Assembly: GCF_021044425.1 (NCBI RefSeq)
Contig: NZ_JAJNEC010000005.1
Coordinates: 434,001 to 498,000, forward strand
Reading direction: 5' to 3'
Length of the DNA stretch: 64,000 nucleotides
Source of the DNA: Niabella pedocola
Lineage (GTDB): Bacteria > Bacteroidota > Bacteroidia > Chitinophagales > Chitinophagaceae
Positions 17,321-27,154 of the stretch are shown here, piece by piece (the stretch's first letter is position 1; the number at the start of each line of letters is the position of its first letter). A model generated the notes under the pieces. That model was given only the letters and a program-made list of their open reading frames with translations, made no database searches and was not told where the DNA came from. The position numbers and the translations under genes are program-made.

Positions 17321-20300
17321 TTAATATTCGGCGATTACCGGCAGTTTTACAAAGAAGGTGGTACCTACACCCAGCTCTGTTTCAAACCAGATCGCTCCGT
17401 TCGCTTTTTCTACAATGCCTTTACACATGGCCAGTCCCAGGCCGGTACCGGAACTTTTAGTTGTAAAATTAGGGGTGAAGATCCGGCCGCGCATAGCCTC
17501 AGCGATGCCGGAGCCGTTATCCGTAATACTGATGATAACGGCTTTACCTTCTACCGATTCCTTAACCGTAATAATTCCTTTAGTATTCTTTTCGCAGGCA
17601 TCGATAGCGTTTACAAAAAGATTGGTAAACAACCGGTTCATCTGGGTTTTATCGGCCCTTACCGTTATTGCTCCCGGCAGCAGGTGCCAACGGAATTCAA
17701 CATCCGGGTTTTTGCTGTAAATGCTGGCCAGCGGCTGCAATACCTCATGCAAATCAAAGATCATTTCATTTACATGGTTGATATTGGCAAACTGCGAAAA
17801 GTCTGCCGCAATCTTTGAAAGATAATCGATCTGTTCTACAAGGGTTTTGGCTACACTGGAAGTGAGCTGCTGTACATTGGAACTATTTTCAGTAATAGCC
17901 TTCTGAAGGTACTGAAGGCTCAGCTTCATCGGTGTCAGCGGGTTCTTGATCTCATGTGCCACCTGCCGTGCCATTTCCCGCCAGGCCTCCTCGCGTTCCG
18001 ACTTTGCCAGGATGTCGGCACTTTTCTGCAACTGCGAAACCATTTTATTGTATTCTTTTACCAGCTGCCCAATCTCATCATTGCGCTCCCAAACGATTTC
18101 CTCATTGACCCGTGAAAGACTGATCTCCTTCATTTTGTTGCTGATCACCGTAAAGGATCCCGTAATACGGTTGGTAATCAGCAGGGCCAGTAACCCGGTC
18201 AAAAGGAAGATGAATGCATACAGGTTGATCAGCGTTATCAGGAAGTTGGAGATCTCCTGGTTGAGCTCCTGCTGCGAGGCAAAATACGGAATACTGAGAT
18301 AGGCGTATGGAGCGGCGCTGCTTGCGCCTACCGGTGCATAGATGGTATTATACGATAGTTCAGAGACCTGCTCGTTCTGAATATACTGGGCTCTTCGCAA
18401 TCGCAATAAACTATAAAAGGCACGGGGCGACATCCGGGTACTTAAAACACCCTGGCTGTATACATCTGACTGGCTGGTAGCCCGCAACTCGCCGGTAAAA
18501 TCATATACATTCACATCCAGTCCGTGAATATCGGATACCCTTTTTATAACCGCATTGAAGGCATTGGCTTCAAACAAATCCTCGTTGGAGTTATAGTGCC
18601 CGCTCTCCAGTATCGTTCTCAGACTGTCGTGCAAAATGATTTCATTCAGCATGATATTCATGGTCCTGCTCAAGCGGTCATTGTTCGACTCTTCAAACCT
18701 GTTTACAAAGAAGGAAATGGTTGCCGCTCCTACTACTACAAAGGCCAGCACGTTGATCAGGATAAACGTACCATGGATCTGGCTCCGGATCGTTGGAAAA
18801 AAGGCAGAGTTACGCAGCAGTTTCTTATTCATAAATGCGCCCAGCACGATCATTAAAACATTGATCAGCGCCACCAGGAACAGGAAGGAGCAAAAGAGAT
18901 AAGAAAACAGCGTGGTGGCCTCCAGGAACATTTCGCTCTTACGCGCCATAATGATCACCTTGGAGGCACTGGCGCGGTACCAGACTTCATTATACCCCGC
19001 CCGTTCCCGCAGCTCTACTTTTTTTTGTGGAAACTGGCTCTGTGTAAGGGTTGTTGTAAACGGATACTTTTTGGAAACTGAGGAAGAAGTAAGCTGGTTA
19101 TTGTGATAAATGGCAAACTGGTACACTGCCGAATTCGAAAACTCGCCCTGCTTGAATTGCTTAAACAGCTCCGGCTTTATGTTGGCTACCGCAAACCGGC
19201 GGGGATTGGAAACAATATAGACTGTACCGATGAGCCGGCCGGTTTCGGCATTCCGGATGATCCGCCGCGTGATATAAGCAAAATTATCGAAGGCCTCCGA
19301 CTCATAAAAATACATATCAGACAGAGAGGTGGATCTGGACCGGTTGGCAATGGTGGTATTGAGAGAGGCTACCGTTTGCGGAAACGGGTTGTATAACGGA
19401 TTATCCAGGCTGTCGAAAATGTACAGGTTAGTTACATAGTTGTTCAGGTACCCGATGTAATTGCGCTGGCGGATGCTGTCTCTTAAATAAGCATTCTGCT
19501 CTTCATCATACAGCCGGTAAAAATTATTGCGAAAATAATTACTGTCCAGGTACTTGTTTGCTATGCTGATGAGGCGTTCGCTGGCCGGATCGGTTTGCGT
19601 GGCCAATTTCTGGCAATACAATACCCGCAGGTTCATTTCTGCCTTTGTAATTTCATTCAGCATTAACAAACAAAGACTGATGGAAAATATAAAGATCCAG
19701 AGTACGGTTCCGGACACACTGAATTTAATAAACCGGTTAATGCGCTCTTCTTTGGTAAAGATAAAGGTATACACCAGCAGCCATAACAACACCGGCAGGC
19801 AAAAAGTAACATCCCTGCTGCTTACAAATACGGAAACAGACAGTAACCCCAATACTGCCGTCCAGAGATATACCTGCCAGATATGCGCCCGGAAAACCGC
19901 AAAAATGTACTTGTAAAGCGTTCGGCTCAGGTAGTAAAAGCCCAAACAAAGACAGGCCAGGATCAGGAATCCAACAATCGTAAATATGCTCAGGCTGTCG
20001 ATATTGGTTACATCAAATGAGATCTTCGATTTGGAAATGCAGTCTTTGATCACCCCAGCAATACTGAACGTAGCTGCAATCAGGATTACGAGGCAGCTCA
20101 CGCCCGCCACCCGGAGCACTTTCCTGGGGTACTTTTCCGTATAAAACGGGCGCGCAGAAAGGCGGTTCCATACAAATACGGCGATCCAGCAGAAAAGCAG
20201 GCTATTGATCAGCAAATCCCCAAAAGTGGGCAGCAGAAAACCGGAACTGTACAAATCCGGGTCAAACAATTTGAATTCGGAAAAATTCCAGATATAACCC

Positions 20301-21166
20301 ATTATATATGTTCCCACCCGGAATGCCAGCAGGCAGGCCAGGAGGAACCAGATCTGCAGCCGGTAGCTGGAAGCGGCAAACCGTTTTGCCAGCAGCAGGT
20401 AGCAGGAAAGAAAAATGAGGAAAAGGCCAACGATCTTCAACACCACAGAAAGTACCGAATCTTTCGACAGCCTTGCATGGGGGTACGATCCCTGTATATC
20501 GGTTGTTACCACATGCTCGGCTCCATCAAGCTTCCGGGCAAACTTTTCATCCGGCTTCATTTTTAAATAAAATACCGGTGTGCCCTTTATTCCCCGGATC
20601 GCGTGTGCAGTAGGCGTGGTATCAATATCCATCACATGATCCATGGCCTTGTCGAAAGGATAGGAATCACGCAGGTAATCGGTTTCCACAAAAAAAGACG
20701 ACTTCATCAGCACCAGGCAAAATGCCGTAAAATCGGGGTGATTGGGCACCGGCTTCCGGATCGCATAATAATAGCCATTCGCTAATTTCACACCCTGCTC
20801 CTCCTGTTCGCTATATAAAAGCTCATCTGAAGGCACCACGATCCCGGTATTCCAGAACCGCAGGAACCGTTTGTCCTGATCATTTTTATACAGGTAGAAA
20901 TAAAAGCGGCTGTCGGGCAAATTCGCAAGGTCCCGGAGCGATTCTCTCGACTGGGTCAGCCGGTCCATCAAGGCAGTATTGGCCAGTACCTGTTCAAACT
21001 GATGCACGTTTTTCTTAATCTCCTTCTCAAAGATCTTTGTTTGTGCATCCAGCGATGTGCTTTTGAGGTAGCTGGAGCTTAGTAAAAGTGCTCCCGCAAA
21101 AATAACCAGGGCCGCAGATAAAAGCAGCAGCTCCCATAAATACTTATTTCTGCTGCGCCGTTTCAT
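17321..21166 (-). CDS. Large multi-pass sensor histidine kinase, NtrY-like
   Basis: This is a 1281-residue inner-membrane protein. It has a first transmembrane segment near residue 15, an extracytoplasmic region, clusters of six or more helices around 240-500, another sensor loop, then helices near 755-830 and 965-990. A HAMP domain (about 995-1050) leads to the kinase core. The phospho-accepting His is H1071 in QVAHEIKNPLTPMKLSLQYL, and the ATP site has N1186 (NLFVNAIDA), DNGSG and GTGLGLAM. The kinase core resembles NtrY. No cognate response regulator is adjacent. It overlaps nothing and starts 1 bp after mazG ends, so they are probably cotranscribed. Confidence 0.9.
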   Translation of the reverse strand: MKRRSRNKYLWELLLLSAALVIFAGALLLSSSYLKSTSLDAQTKIFEKEIKKNVHQFEQVLANTALMDRLTQSRESLRDLANLPDSRFYFYLYKNDQDKRFLRFWNTGIVVPSDELLYSEQEEQGVKLANGYYYAIRKPVPNHPDFTAFCLVLMKSSFFVETDYLRDSYPFDKAMDHVMDIDTTPTAHAIRGIKGTPVFYLKMKPDEKFARKLDGAEHVVTTDIQGSYPHARLSKDSVLSVVLKIVGLFLIFLSCYLLLAKRFAASSYRLQIWFLLACLLAFRVGTYIMGYIWNFSEFKLFDPDLYSSGFLLPTFGDLLINSLLFCWIAVFVWNRLSARPFYTEKYPRKVLRVAGVSCLVILIAATFSIAGVIKDCISKSKISFDVTNIDSLSIFTIVGFLILACLCLGFYYLSRTLYKYIFAVFRAHIWQVYLWTAVLGLLSVSVFVSSRDVTFCLPVLLWLLVYTFIFTKEERINRFIKFSVSGTVLWIFIFSISLCLLMLNEITKAEMNLRVLYCQKLATQTDPASERLISIANKYLDSNYFRNNFYRLYDEEQNAYLRDSIRQRNYIGYLNNYVTNLYIFDSLDNPLYNPFPQTVASLNTTIANRSRSTSLSDMYFYESEAFDNFAYITRRIIRNAETGRLIGTVYIVSNPRRFAVANIKPELFKQFKQGEFSNSAVYQFAIYHNNQLTSSSVSKKYPFTTTLTQSQFPQKKVELRERAGYNEVWYRASASKVIIMARKSEMFLEATTLFSYLFCSFLFLVALINVLMIVLGAFMNKKLLRNSAFFPTIRSQIHGTFILINVLAFVVVGAATISFFVNRFEESNNDRLSRTMNIMLNEIILHDSLRTILESGHYNSNEDLFEANAFNAVIKRVSDIHGLDVNVYDFTGELRATSQSDVYSQGVLSTRMSPRAFYSLLRLRRAQYIQNEQVSELSYNTIYAPVGASSAAPYAYLSIPYFASQQELNQEISNFLITLINLYAFIFLLTGLLALLITNRITGSFTVISNKMKEISLSRVNEEIVWERNDEIGQLVKEYNKMVSQLQKSADILAKSEREEAWREMARQVAHEIKNPLTPMKLSLQYLQKAITENSSNVQQLTSSVAKTLVEQIDYLSKIAADFSQFANINHVNEMIFDLHEVLQPLASIYSKNPDVEFRWHLLPGAITVRADKTQMNRLFTNLFVNAIDACEKNTKGIITVKESVEGKAVIISITDNGSGIAEAMRGRIFTPNFTTKSSGTGLGLAMCKGIVEKANGAIWFETELGVGTTFFVKLPVIAEY

Positions 21167-21167
21167 T

Positions 21168-21953
21168 TTAATGAGGTTCTGTTTTTATCCGGTTCCATAA
21201 AGCGTCCATTTCTCCCAGCGTTAGCGCAGAAAGCGCGCTGCCGTTTGCGGCGGCCAGCTGCTCCATGCGGGTAAACCGATGGATAAACTTTTTATTGGTG
21301 CGTTCCAGCGCAGCCTCCGCATCTATCTTCAAAAACCGTGCGTAGTTGATGAGGGAAAACAATAAGTCACCAAATTCCTCCTCTATTTTACCGGGAGCTC
21401 CCTCTTCCACGGCTTCCAGCAGTTCTTCTGTTTCCTCGGTTACCTTCTCCCAAACCTGCGGGGCTGATTCCCACTCAAATCCTACCTGCCGGGCCTTTTC
21501 CTGCAGCCGCATGGCTTTTACCACGGCCGGCAATGAACGCGGCACCCCGCTTAACACGGACGTTTTTCCCTCCTTTAGCTTCAGCTGCTCCCAGTTCTTT
21601 TTAACGTCGTCCTCCGAGCGTACCTCTTTTAAACCATCAATCGCCTCCAGTGGCGGATAAATATGCGGGTGCCGTTTGATGAGTTTTTCTGCTATACCGT
21701 TGAGCACATCCTCAATAGTAAACTGCTCCTGTTCGGTTGCAATTTTTGAATAAAAAACAATGTGCAGCAGCAGGTCTCCCAGCTCTTCCCGGATATCCTT
21801 CCAGTTTTCATCACTAATGGCATCGCCCAGTTCATAGGTTTCTTCTATCGTCATTTGCCGTAACGAATGAATGGTTTGCTTACGATCCCAAGGGCACTGT
21901 TCTCTAAGCTCATTCATGATCTGCACCAACCGGTTAAATGCTTCCTGACTCAT
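21168..21953 (-). CDS. mazG: Nucleoside triphosphate pyrophosphohydrolase MazG
   Basis: This 261-residue protein has two MazG domains in tandem, as in the long E. coli form. The first contains EETYELGDAI with EELGDLLLHIVF, the EExxE...ExxD magnesium site. The second has EETEELLEAV with EEFGDLLFSLINYA. It hydrolyses NTPs to NMP and pyrophosphate, which cleans the nucleotide pool and affects (p)ppGpp signalling in E. coli. It is cytoplasmic and directly upstream of the large histidine kinase. Confidence 0.93.
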   Translation of the reverse strand: MSQEAFNRLVQIMNELREQCPWDRKQTIHSLRQMTIEETYELGDAISDENWKDIREELGDLLLHIVFYSKIATEQEQFTIEDVLNGIAEKLIKRHPHIYPPLEAIDGLKEVRSEDDVKKNWEQLKLKEGKTSVLSGVPRSLPAVVKAMRLQEKARQVGFEWESAPQVWEKVTEETEELLEAVEEGAPGKIEEEFGDLLFSLINYARFLKIDAEAALERTNKKFIHRFTRMEQLAAANGSALSALTLGEMDALWNRIKTEPH

Positions 21954-21995
21954 ATTGATAATTTATATTTCGGTTACCGACTGCTATACACCAGC

Positions 21996-22817
21996 TTATT
22001 TCCCTGCATCTGGTTCTAAAAAGAACCGGTTCATAAACAACAACTGATAATAAATGGCGTTTTGCCAGTATGTTGACGTATGTCCGCCCGGCCGGGTAAT
22101 ATAGTCGTGCGGAATATTGCGCAACAATAACTCCTGGTGCAGGTTTTCATTTACCTTGTAAAAAAAGTCTTCGGTACCGCAGTCTATAATTATTTTTAAT
22201 GTTTTGGGCTCGATCAGATGCAGCATATTGATAACGGTGTTTTTCTCCCAGCGCTCGGGGTTATCCTTGTATTTGCCCAACCGTTTGGCCATATCCCAGT
22301 TATTGGGGAAGGGCCGGATATCCACGCCTCCGCTCATGCTTCCGGTGGCACCAAATACATCCGGATGTTTTATGGCAAGATATAAAGCTCCATGTCCGCC
22401 CATGCTGAGCCCGGCAATGCCCCGGCCCCTGGAGGACGCAATGGTGGCATAATGCTTATCCACCCAGGCTACCAGCTCACCGGAAACAAAGGTTTCATAT
22501 TGAAAGGAAGGATCTACAGGACTATCCCAGTACCAGCTGCCATATCCGCCGTCCGGGCATACCAGGATCATCTGGTATAGGTCTGCACCGGCTTGCGCGC
22601 CCTTTACACCGGGCCAGTATGCGTAACTGCCGCTGTACCCATGCAGCAGGTACACCACGGGGTATTTTTTTGCCTTTGAATAATCGTCCGGCAGTATCAC
22701 CGAGGTTTTAATACTTTTTTTCATAGCAGGGCTATACACTTCCAGCGTATCTACTTTTGCCGCCCACAGATTCAAACTCACTAACAGGACGAATCCAATA
22801 ATCAAACACTTTTTCAT
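21996..22817 (-). CDS. Secreted alpha/beta-hydrolase esterase (esterase D-like)
   Basis: I place the start at the ATG at 22817 because it begins MKKCLIIGFVLLVSLNLWA, a clear signal peptide; an upstream ATG at 22859 would add 14 residues before it. The protein is then 273 residues. It has a GLSMGGHGAL nucleophile elbow, YLLHGYSGSYAYW oxyanion strand, and late acid/His residues (IIDCGTEDFF, RPGGHTSTYW). This is the esterase D/acyl-ester hydrolase fold found in feruloyl or acetyl xylan esterases and tributyrin esterases. The substrate is probably a sugar ester in the periplasm, but no PUL context supports it. Confidence 0.85.
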   Translation of the reverse strand: MKKCLIIGFVLLVSLNLWAAKVDTLEVYSPAMKKSIKTSVILPDDYSKAKKYPVVYLLHGYSGSYAYWPGVKGAQAGADLYQMILVCPDGGYGSWYWDSPVDPSFQYETFVSGELVAWVDKHYATIASSRGRGIAGLSMGGHGALYLAIKHPDVFGATGSMSGGVDIRPFPNNWDMAKRLGKYKDNPERWEKNTVINMLHLIEPKTLKIIIDCGTEDFFYKVNENLHQELLLRNIPHDYITRPGGHTSTYWQNAIYYQLLFMNRFFLEPDAGK

Positions 22818-22881
22818 TGTTCCGGATGCATTTCGTTTAATACGGACGAATTTATACAAAAAATAGTAAGTACTGCCAACA

Positions 22882-22916
22882 AATCAAAAAGGCAGGTGGA
22901 ACTGCCACCTGCCTTT
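22882..22916 (-). terminator. Rho-independent terminator after the polysaccharide deacetylase
   Basis: A 12-bp perfect stem, AAAGGCAGGTGG (22888-22899) and its complement (22905-22916), has a 5-base loop. On the minus strand it is followed by a T-run reaching about 22882. It lies 22 bp past the deacetylase stop. Confidence 0.85.
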
Positions 22917-22937
22917 GTCTATATACTTTTTTTATAA

Positions 22938-23795
22938 TCAGAAACGTTTTTGATTAACCAGCGCTTCTTTTACACCGGGATATTCGGTAATTACAGCCAG
23001 CTCATAGCCGGGTTTTGCTTTTAACTTCCGGATAAATTCATGCAGTTTCAACGAGTCTGCAGAGGACTTCCACATTTGATCGTGCGCCAGGATAACCAGG
23101 TTATCCGGCTTCAGCGTTTTATTCGATGCAAACAGATGATCTACCTGTGCCATCAGCTGATCAGGGCTTTGCAGGGCCTGCGAGTTCTTATGATTAAACT
23201 GCCACTCCAGGTCCCAGCCAATAAGTACATAACCGCCTTTGCGCTGAAGTGAGTCAATAACCGATTTGTTCTTTAAAAGATCGGTGCGGCTGATGCTATC
23301 GATACGCCAGGCATTGCGGCCGGGCGTGCGGGCGATGGGCTCTTTCAGCATCATCATCGCCTGGGCACGGTTAAAATCGGAAATAACCGAATCCGGATTT
23401 TTATAAAACCCGGTAAACCGGTTTCTCCAGGCATGCGAATAGCTGTGATTAAAAAGTTCGATACCCGGGAAGGTTTGCAGCTGTTCCCACATGAGTTTCT
23501 GCTCCGGGCTGGCCTTGGTATGTAAGCCGATCAAAAACATGGTAGCCGGTACCTGTTCTTCTTTCAGGATAGTTAACAGGTTGCGGGTGCCCAGGTTCGG
23601 ACCATCATCGAAGGTCATAAAGATCCGTTTCTTTTTCTCCTGTGTTTTTTCTTTTTGGGGATCCTTCAGATTGATTTCAACGGAATCCGGAATATGAAGA
23701 TCTGCTCCCAGTTTTTGCCCTTTAGTATCGGAGTCATTACAGGAAAAAAGCAGCGCCGCAGCCAGGAAACCCAATAAGCAATAGCATTTCCTCAT
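22938..23795 (-). CDS. Polysaccharide deacetylase lipoprotein (NodB fold)
   Basis: The ATG at 23795 gives MRKCYCLLGFLAAALLFSCN, a lipoprotein signal with lipobox LFSC, so I prefer it over the ATG at 23858, which adds 21 residues. The catalytic NodB motifs are present: TFDDGP, HSYSH (metal His pair), RTPGRNAWR, and a late LAHDQMW. The family removes N- or O-acetyl groups from chitin, peptidoglycan or xylan using a metal. The acceptor is unknown. A perfect terminator follows. Confidence 0.85.
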   Translation of the reverse strand: MRKCYCLLGFLAAALLFSCNDSDTKGQKLGADLHIPDSVEINLKDPQKEKTQEKKKRIFMTFDDGPNLGTRNLLTILKEEQVPATMFLIGLHTKASPEQKLMWEQLQTFPGIELFNHSYSHAWRNRFTGFYKNPDSVISDFNRAQAMMMLKEPIARTPGRNAWRIDSISRTDLLKNKSVIDSLQRKGGYVLIGWDLEWQFNHKNSQALQSPDQLMAQVDHLFASNKTLKPDNLVILAHDQMWKSSADSLKLHEFIRKLKAKPGYELAVITEYPGVKEALVNQKRF

Positions 23796-24047
23796 AAAAA
23801 CAGGGTGGCCGTTTTGGGCGGTCCCTTTTGTCAATAGTTTCATATTTATTAAAATCAAAAGAGATTGTAAAACCTTGGGTGCCAGTGGATGGGTCAGCTA
23901 AAAGTCAAAAGTCTCCGGAAAAACACCGGCAGAACTTTCCAAATGTGCATTCCATATTATTTTACAATTCGAATGTAAAACTAATCAAAGCACCTATGAT
24001 TTCAAAAAAATCTTCCAATGATCCTGATCAAGATCTTACGATACCGG

Positions 24048-24938
24048 TTACCGGCCAAAAGTGTCGTAATTGTCCTGGGCATATTTTTCAAACCGCTTCA
24101 GCAAGGTCACATTCTTCTGTTCTACTTCAGTAAGCGCACCGTCAATGGTGTTGGTTACCGGAACATACCAGTCTACCTGGTCAAAGAACTGCCGTACGCC
24201 CTTACTTTTAAACGAGTACCCATGCCGTGCAAAAATGGTGTTACGGATGATTTCCAGATCCAGTTTTTTCAGGTTTTTGAGCTGCTTTTCGGTAAGTTCA
24301 TTTGCAGATCCGTTCAGCTTGTACACTTCTTCGGAAGCCGCCCGGTAAACGTTGTTTATGGACGTATCTACAGTTCCGTCTTCATTCGTGTACAGTTCGG
24401 TTTGGGTGCGCCCGTTTTCATAATCCACGTATTCCCAATCTTCCGGAAGCATCAGGTTTGCACTGTACAGAAAGGGTTTTTTCACCAGCGTAAATTCTTT
24501 AACCGGGTGCGTTACAGCCGTTGCCTTATACGCCTTCCACCGGCCTTTGAGTGTGTCGCCCACAATGGAAAATTCAAACCGGCCGTCGTGCCGGTCGCTA
24601 CCGGGTTCATCCATCACAAAGGAGTAGGTGTTACCGGCAAGGGCCAATGTTCCTTTCATTGGCCGGGCATTCCCTTTTACCACGCTCCTGCCCTCCACGC
24701 CTTCGGCGGTGATCCGGCTTAACCGGATATTGATCCGGGCCACATCTTCATAATCCGGCGCTCCGTCTGTGATGCTTACAAAGTCGCCCACCCAGTTACC
24801 ATAAAGCTCCGTATGCAGTTCGGGTGGCAGTTCCTGCGCCGTTGCCGCAGGTTTGCCCGCTGCGACCGGTTTCTTTTTTGAATTACATGCAAAAAGCAGG
24901 ATCACACAAAACAGGATAAATGGATACGTGTATTTCAT
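24048..24938 (-). CDS. YARHG domain lipoprotein
   Basis: This 296-residue protein begins with a lipobox peptide (ILLFACNSKKK). A beta-rich middle region follows with GNWVGDFVSI and ATVERSVVKGNARPMKG-like strands. The C-terminal 80 residues contain LEIIRNTIFARHGYSFKSK and FFDQVDWYVP, the YARHG motif of extracellular domains with no known function. It overlaps the DUF2306 gene by 4 bp (ATGA), so it closes the four-gene operon. Confidence 0.8.
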   Translation of the reverse strand: MKYTYPFILFCVILLFACNSKKKPVAAGKPAATAQELPPELHTELYGNWVGDFVSITDGAPDYEDVARINIRLSRITAEGVEGRSVVKGNARPMKGTLALAGNTYSFVMDEPGSDRHDGRFEFSIVGDTLKGRWKAYKATAVTHPVKEFTLVKKPFLYSANLMLPEDWEYVDYENGRTQTELYTNEDGTVDTSINNVYRAASEEVYKLNGSANELTEKQLKNLKKLDLEIIRNTIFARHGYSFKSKGVRQFFDQVDWYVPVTNTIDGALTEVEQKNVTLLKRFEKYAQDNYDTFGR

Positions 24939-25603
24939 CTTGACTTGATTTTATAGACTATATATTCTGCAACCAACCAGTTGGGGATCCATCCCAATCC
25001 GGCTACAATTACGTACACATCCATCGGCGCGGGATGAAAGAGCTGTACCAGGATCCACTTCCACAACCGCAGGGTAATGGCCGATAATGTGAGCGCATAA
25101 CTCCGGATCATTAGGTACCGGTGCTGCCTGAAATCCTTTTTTTTTATGGCCCGCACGGCCTGCAGGGTGAAACTCCACCACAACACCGACAGGATGGTAA
25201 AAAACAGCACGGCGATCCATCCGCCATTGGCGTGCATCCCCATTACAAAACCGGTTGGAGCCGAAAAAAGCAGCACGACTATTACATACAGGTATCCCAT
25301 AGCCCGGTGTACATTCCGCTGTTTCTGGAGCAGGTACGTACTAAACTGGGTGAACCCTGCCACCAGGCAACATATGGAAGTATATACATGTGTGTAAAAT
25401 ACCGGTATGTAATACCAGCGCCCTTCTACCTCAGTCTGTTTTATCTGCAGAAAAGAAGCCGTACTGCTAAACGGGATGTAGCGCAACGTGATCTCCAGCA
25501 TTAAAAAGCTAAAAAAGCCCAGTAATACCAGGGCAAGGAGCTGTGCAGTTGTTTTATGTTTTTTTGTTAGCTGCAACGCGGAAATTTGACGTAAAAATAG
25601 CAC
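24935..25603 (-). CDS. DUF2306 family membrane protein
   Basis: This 222-residue protein has about six hydrophobic helices, with the family stretch ICCLVAGFTQFSTYLLQKQRNVHRAMGYLYV around residues 78-108 and LRLWKWILVQLF later. DUF2306 proteins are membrane proteins of unknown role, distantly like heme- or cytochrome-linked families. It starts 2 bp after the stop of the GH76-like gene and overlaps the YARHG gene by 4 bp. Confidence 0.8.
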   Translation of the reverse strand: MLFLRQISALQLTKKHKTTAQLLALVLLGFFSFLMLEITLRYIPFSSTASFLQIKQTEVEGRWYYIPVFYTHVYTSICCLVAGFTQFSTYLLQKQRNVHRAMGYLYVIVVLLFSAPTGFVMGMHANGGWIAVLFFTILSVLWWSFTLQAVRAIKKKDFRQHRYLMIRSYALTLSAITLRLWKWILVQLFHPAPMDVYVIVAGLGWIPNWLVAEYIVYKIKSR

Positions 25604-25604
25604 A

Positions 25605-26717
25605 TTATTTCAGCACGCCCTGCTTTTGCAGTACTGCCATCTGCGCCAGCAGTTCCAGCATGCCTCCCTGGGGTACCAGGTTCTGGGATTTACCCTCCCT
25701 GCCGGCTAAACCTTGTGCTGTTTTATGCGCGATGGCGTGGTCCACAGCGACCCGGAAGGCTTCCAGGTAGCGTGTATTTCCGTCTATGCGCCACAGCCGC
25801 AGGAATCCCCTCAGCAATACGGCGTTGAACCAGAAATTATCTTTCAGCTCCTGATTCTTCAGGAAATACGTATCGGCCGCCGCCGCCATTTTTTGAGCGC
25901 TGGTAAGATAGGTTGTGTCCCGGGTAATTTCATAAAAAAGCACGCTGGCTTCCAACATGGTTCCGGTGTTATACGAATAAACCCGTTTATCGACCCGGTG
26001 TGTTTTTACATTCAGATGGTCATAATACAATCCCTGAGGTGTACGGAGCCACTGGTTCACCCACCGGTACAATGCCGTTGCCGTTTTTAAATAGGTACTG
26101 TTGCCGGTTGCCTTATATAGCTGAAGGGCCAGCAGGATGCCGGGGCCGTTGCTACAGGTATTCTTGGTGCGTTTATCCCCTTCCTGCCAGTACAGCCCGC
26201 CCCCTGAAACCGTATCCAGTCCGGTCATCATAAAACGGTAAATACCGGTTGATGTCTGTAGCCAATGAGGCTCTTTTGTAGCTTCATACTGACGCATGGC
26301 GGTAATGCCGATCCACTGATTGTCGTCATAAAAACGGTCGCCACCTCCCAGCTCCGGAGGATAAGACGCATAACCGGCTGCCGGCGCCCGGTGATCCTCA
26401 TATTTCCGGATGATCCCGAATGTATGTTCAAAATCCTTTGCCCTGTTTTCCAGAACGGCACCTGCCTGATAGGCTTCAAACAGTGCACAAAGCGGCCAGA
26501 GGTAGGAAACCTTCCGGTCGTTGGGTTGTGCCGGAACCTGTTCAATATAATACTTCAGTCCCGGTTTGTAATACTGTTTTACGATCTGTTCTTTAAGCAG
26601 GGCATACTCCTTTGCATAGTTGCGCTGCTGGGCGATGGTACCATTTGCAACAAAGAAAAAAGCAATAAGCATCCATCCGCCGCTGTACCGGAGCAGGACA
26701 TTCCATTTACTTTTCAT
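25605..26717 (-). CDS. GH76-like endo-alpha-mannanase
   Basis: This 370-residue secreted protein has a signal peptide ending about residue 29 (ANGTIAQ). Its (alpha/alpha)6-type sequence contains D131-D132-NQWIGI, the paired catalytic Asp signature of glycoside hydrolase family 76, which cleaves alpha-1,6-mannan. Further helices show the repeated W/Y-rich motifs of the family (ALYRWVNQWLR, GLYYDHLN). It probably acts in the periplasm. The gene overlaps the methylmalonyl-CoA epimerase by 11 bp, an odd partner. No SusCD pair is nearby. Confidence 0.8.
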   Translation of the reverse strand: MKSKWNVLLRYSGGWMLIAFFFVANGTIAQQRNYAKEYALLKEQIVKQYYKPGLKYYIEQVPAQPNDRKVSYLWPLCALFEAYQAGAVLENRAKDFEHTFGIIRKYEDHRAPAAGYASYPPELGGGDRFYDDNQWIGITAMRQYEATKEPHWLQTSTGIYRFMMTGLDTVSGGGLYWQEGDKRTKNTCSNGPGILLALQLYKATGNSTYLKTATALYRWVNQWLRTPQGLYYDHLNVKTHRVDKRVYSYNTGTMLEASVLFYEITRDTTYLTSAQKMAAAADTYFLKNQELKDNFWFNAVLLRGFLRLWRIDGNTRYLEAFRVAVDHAIAHKTAQGLAGREGKSQNLVPQGGMLELLAQMAVLQKQGVLK

Positions 26718-27123
26718 CGGCTGATTTTGAGCATAGTTCCGTTAGCACCCCGTGCGTGGATTTTGGATGTAAAAATGCAATCTGCAATCCTTCTGCGCCC
26801 GGTCGTGGTGCGGCATCAATAAGGTCGATGCCTTTTTCCTCGGCATCCCGTAAGGCCTTGTTGATATTGTCAACAGCAAATGCGATATGGTGTACCCCTT
26901 CTCCCTTTTTTTCAATAAACCGCGCCACCGGTCCTTCGGCATCCATCGATTCCAACAATTCGATCTTGGTATCCCCGATCTTAAAAAATGCCGTCCGCAC
27001 TTTCTGGTCGGCTACTTCCTCTACCCGGTAGCATTGCAGTCCGAATACATCCTCCCAATAGCGGATGCTTTCCTCCAGGTTCCGTACCGCCAAACCAATG
27101 TGTTCAATATGTGAAGGCTTCAT
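26707..27123 (-). CDS. mce: Methylmalonyl-CoA epimerase
   Basis: This 138-residue protein has two vicinal-oxygen-chelate modules. The metal ligands appear in HIEHIGLAV and GVHHIAFAVD, and a late Glu in GVLTELCSK. It interconverts (R)- and (S)-methylmalonyl-CoA, linking propionate to succinyl-CoA in the cytoplasm. It is first in a run with GH76, DUF2306 and YARHG genes on the minus strand. Methylmalonyl-CoA mutase is not in this window. Confidence 0.92.
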   Translation of the reverse strand: MKPSHIEHIGLAVRNLEESIRYWEDVFGLQCYRVEEVADQKVRTAFFKIGDTKIELLESMDAEGPVARFIEKKGEGVHHIAFAVDNINKALRDAEEKGIDLIDAAPRPGAEGLQIAFLHPKSTHGVLTELCSKSADEK

Positions 27124-27154
27124 GGTTTATCGTTTTTATACAGCAATCAAATCG

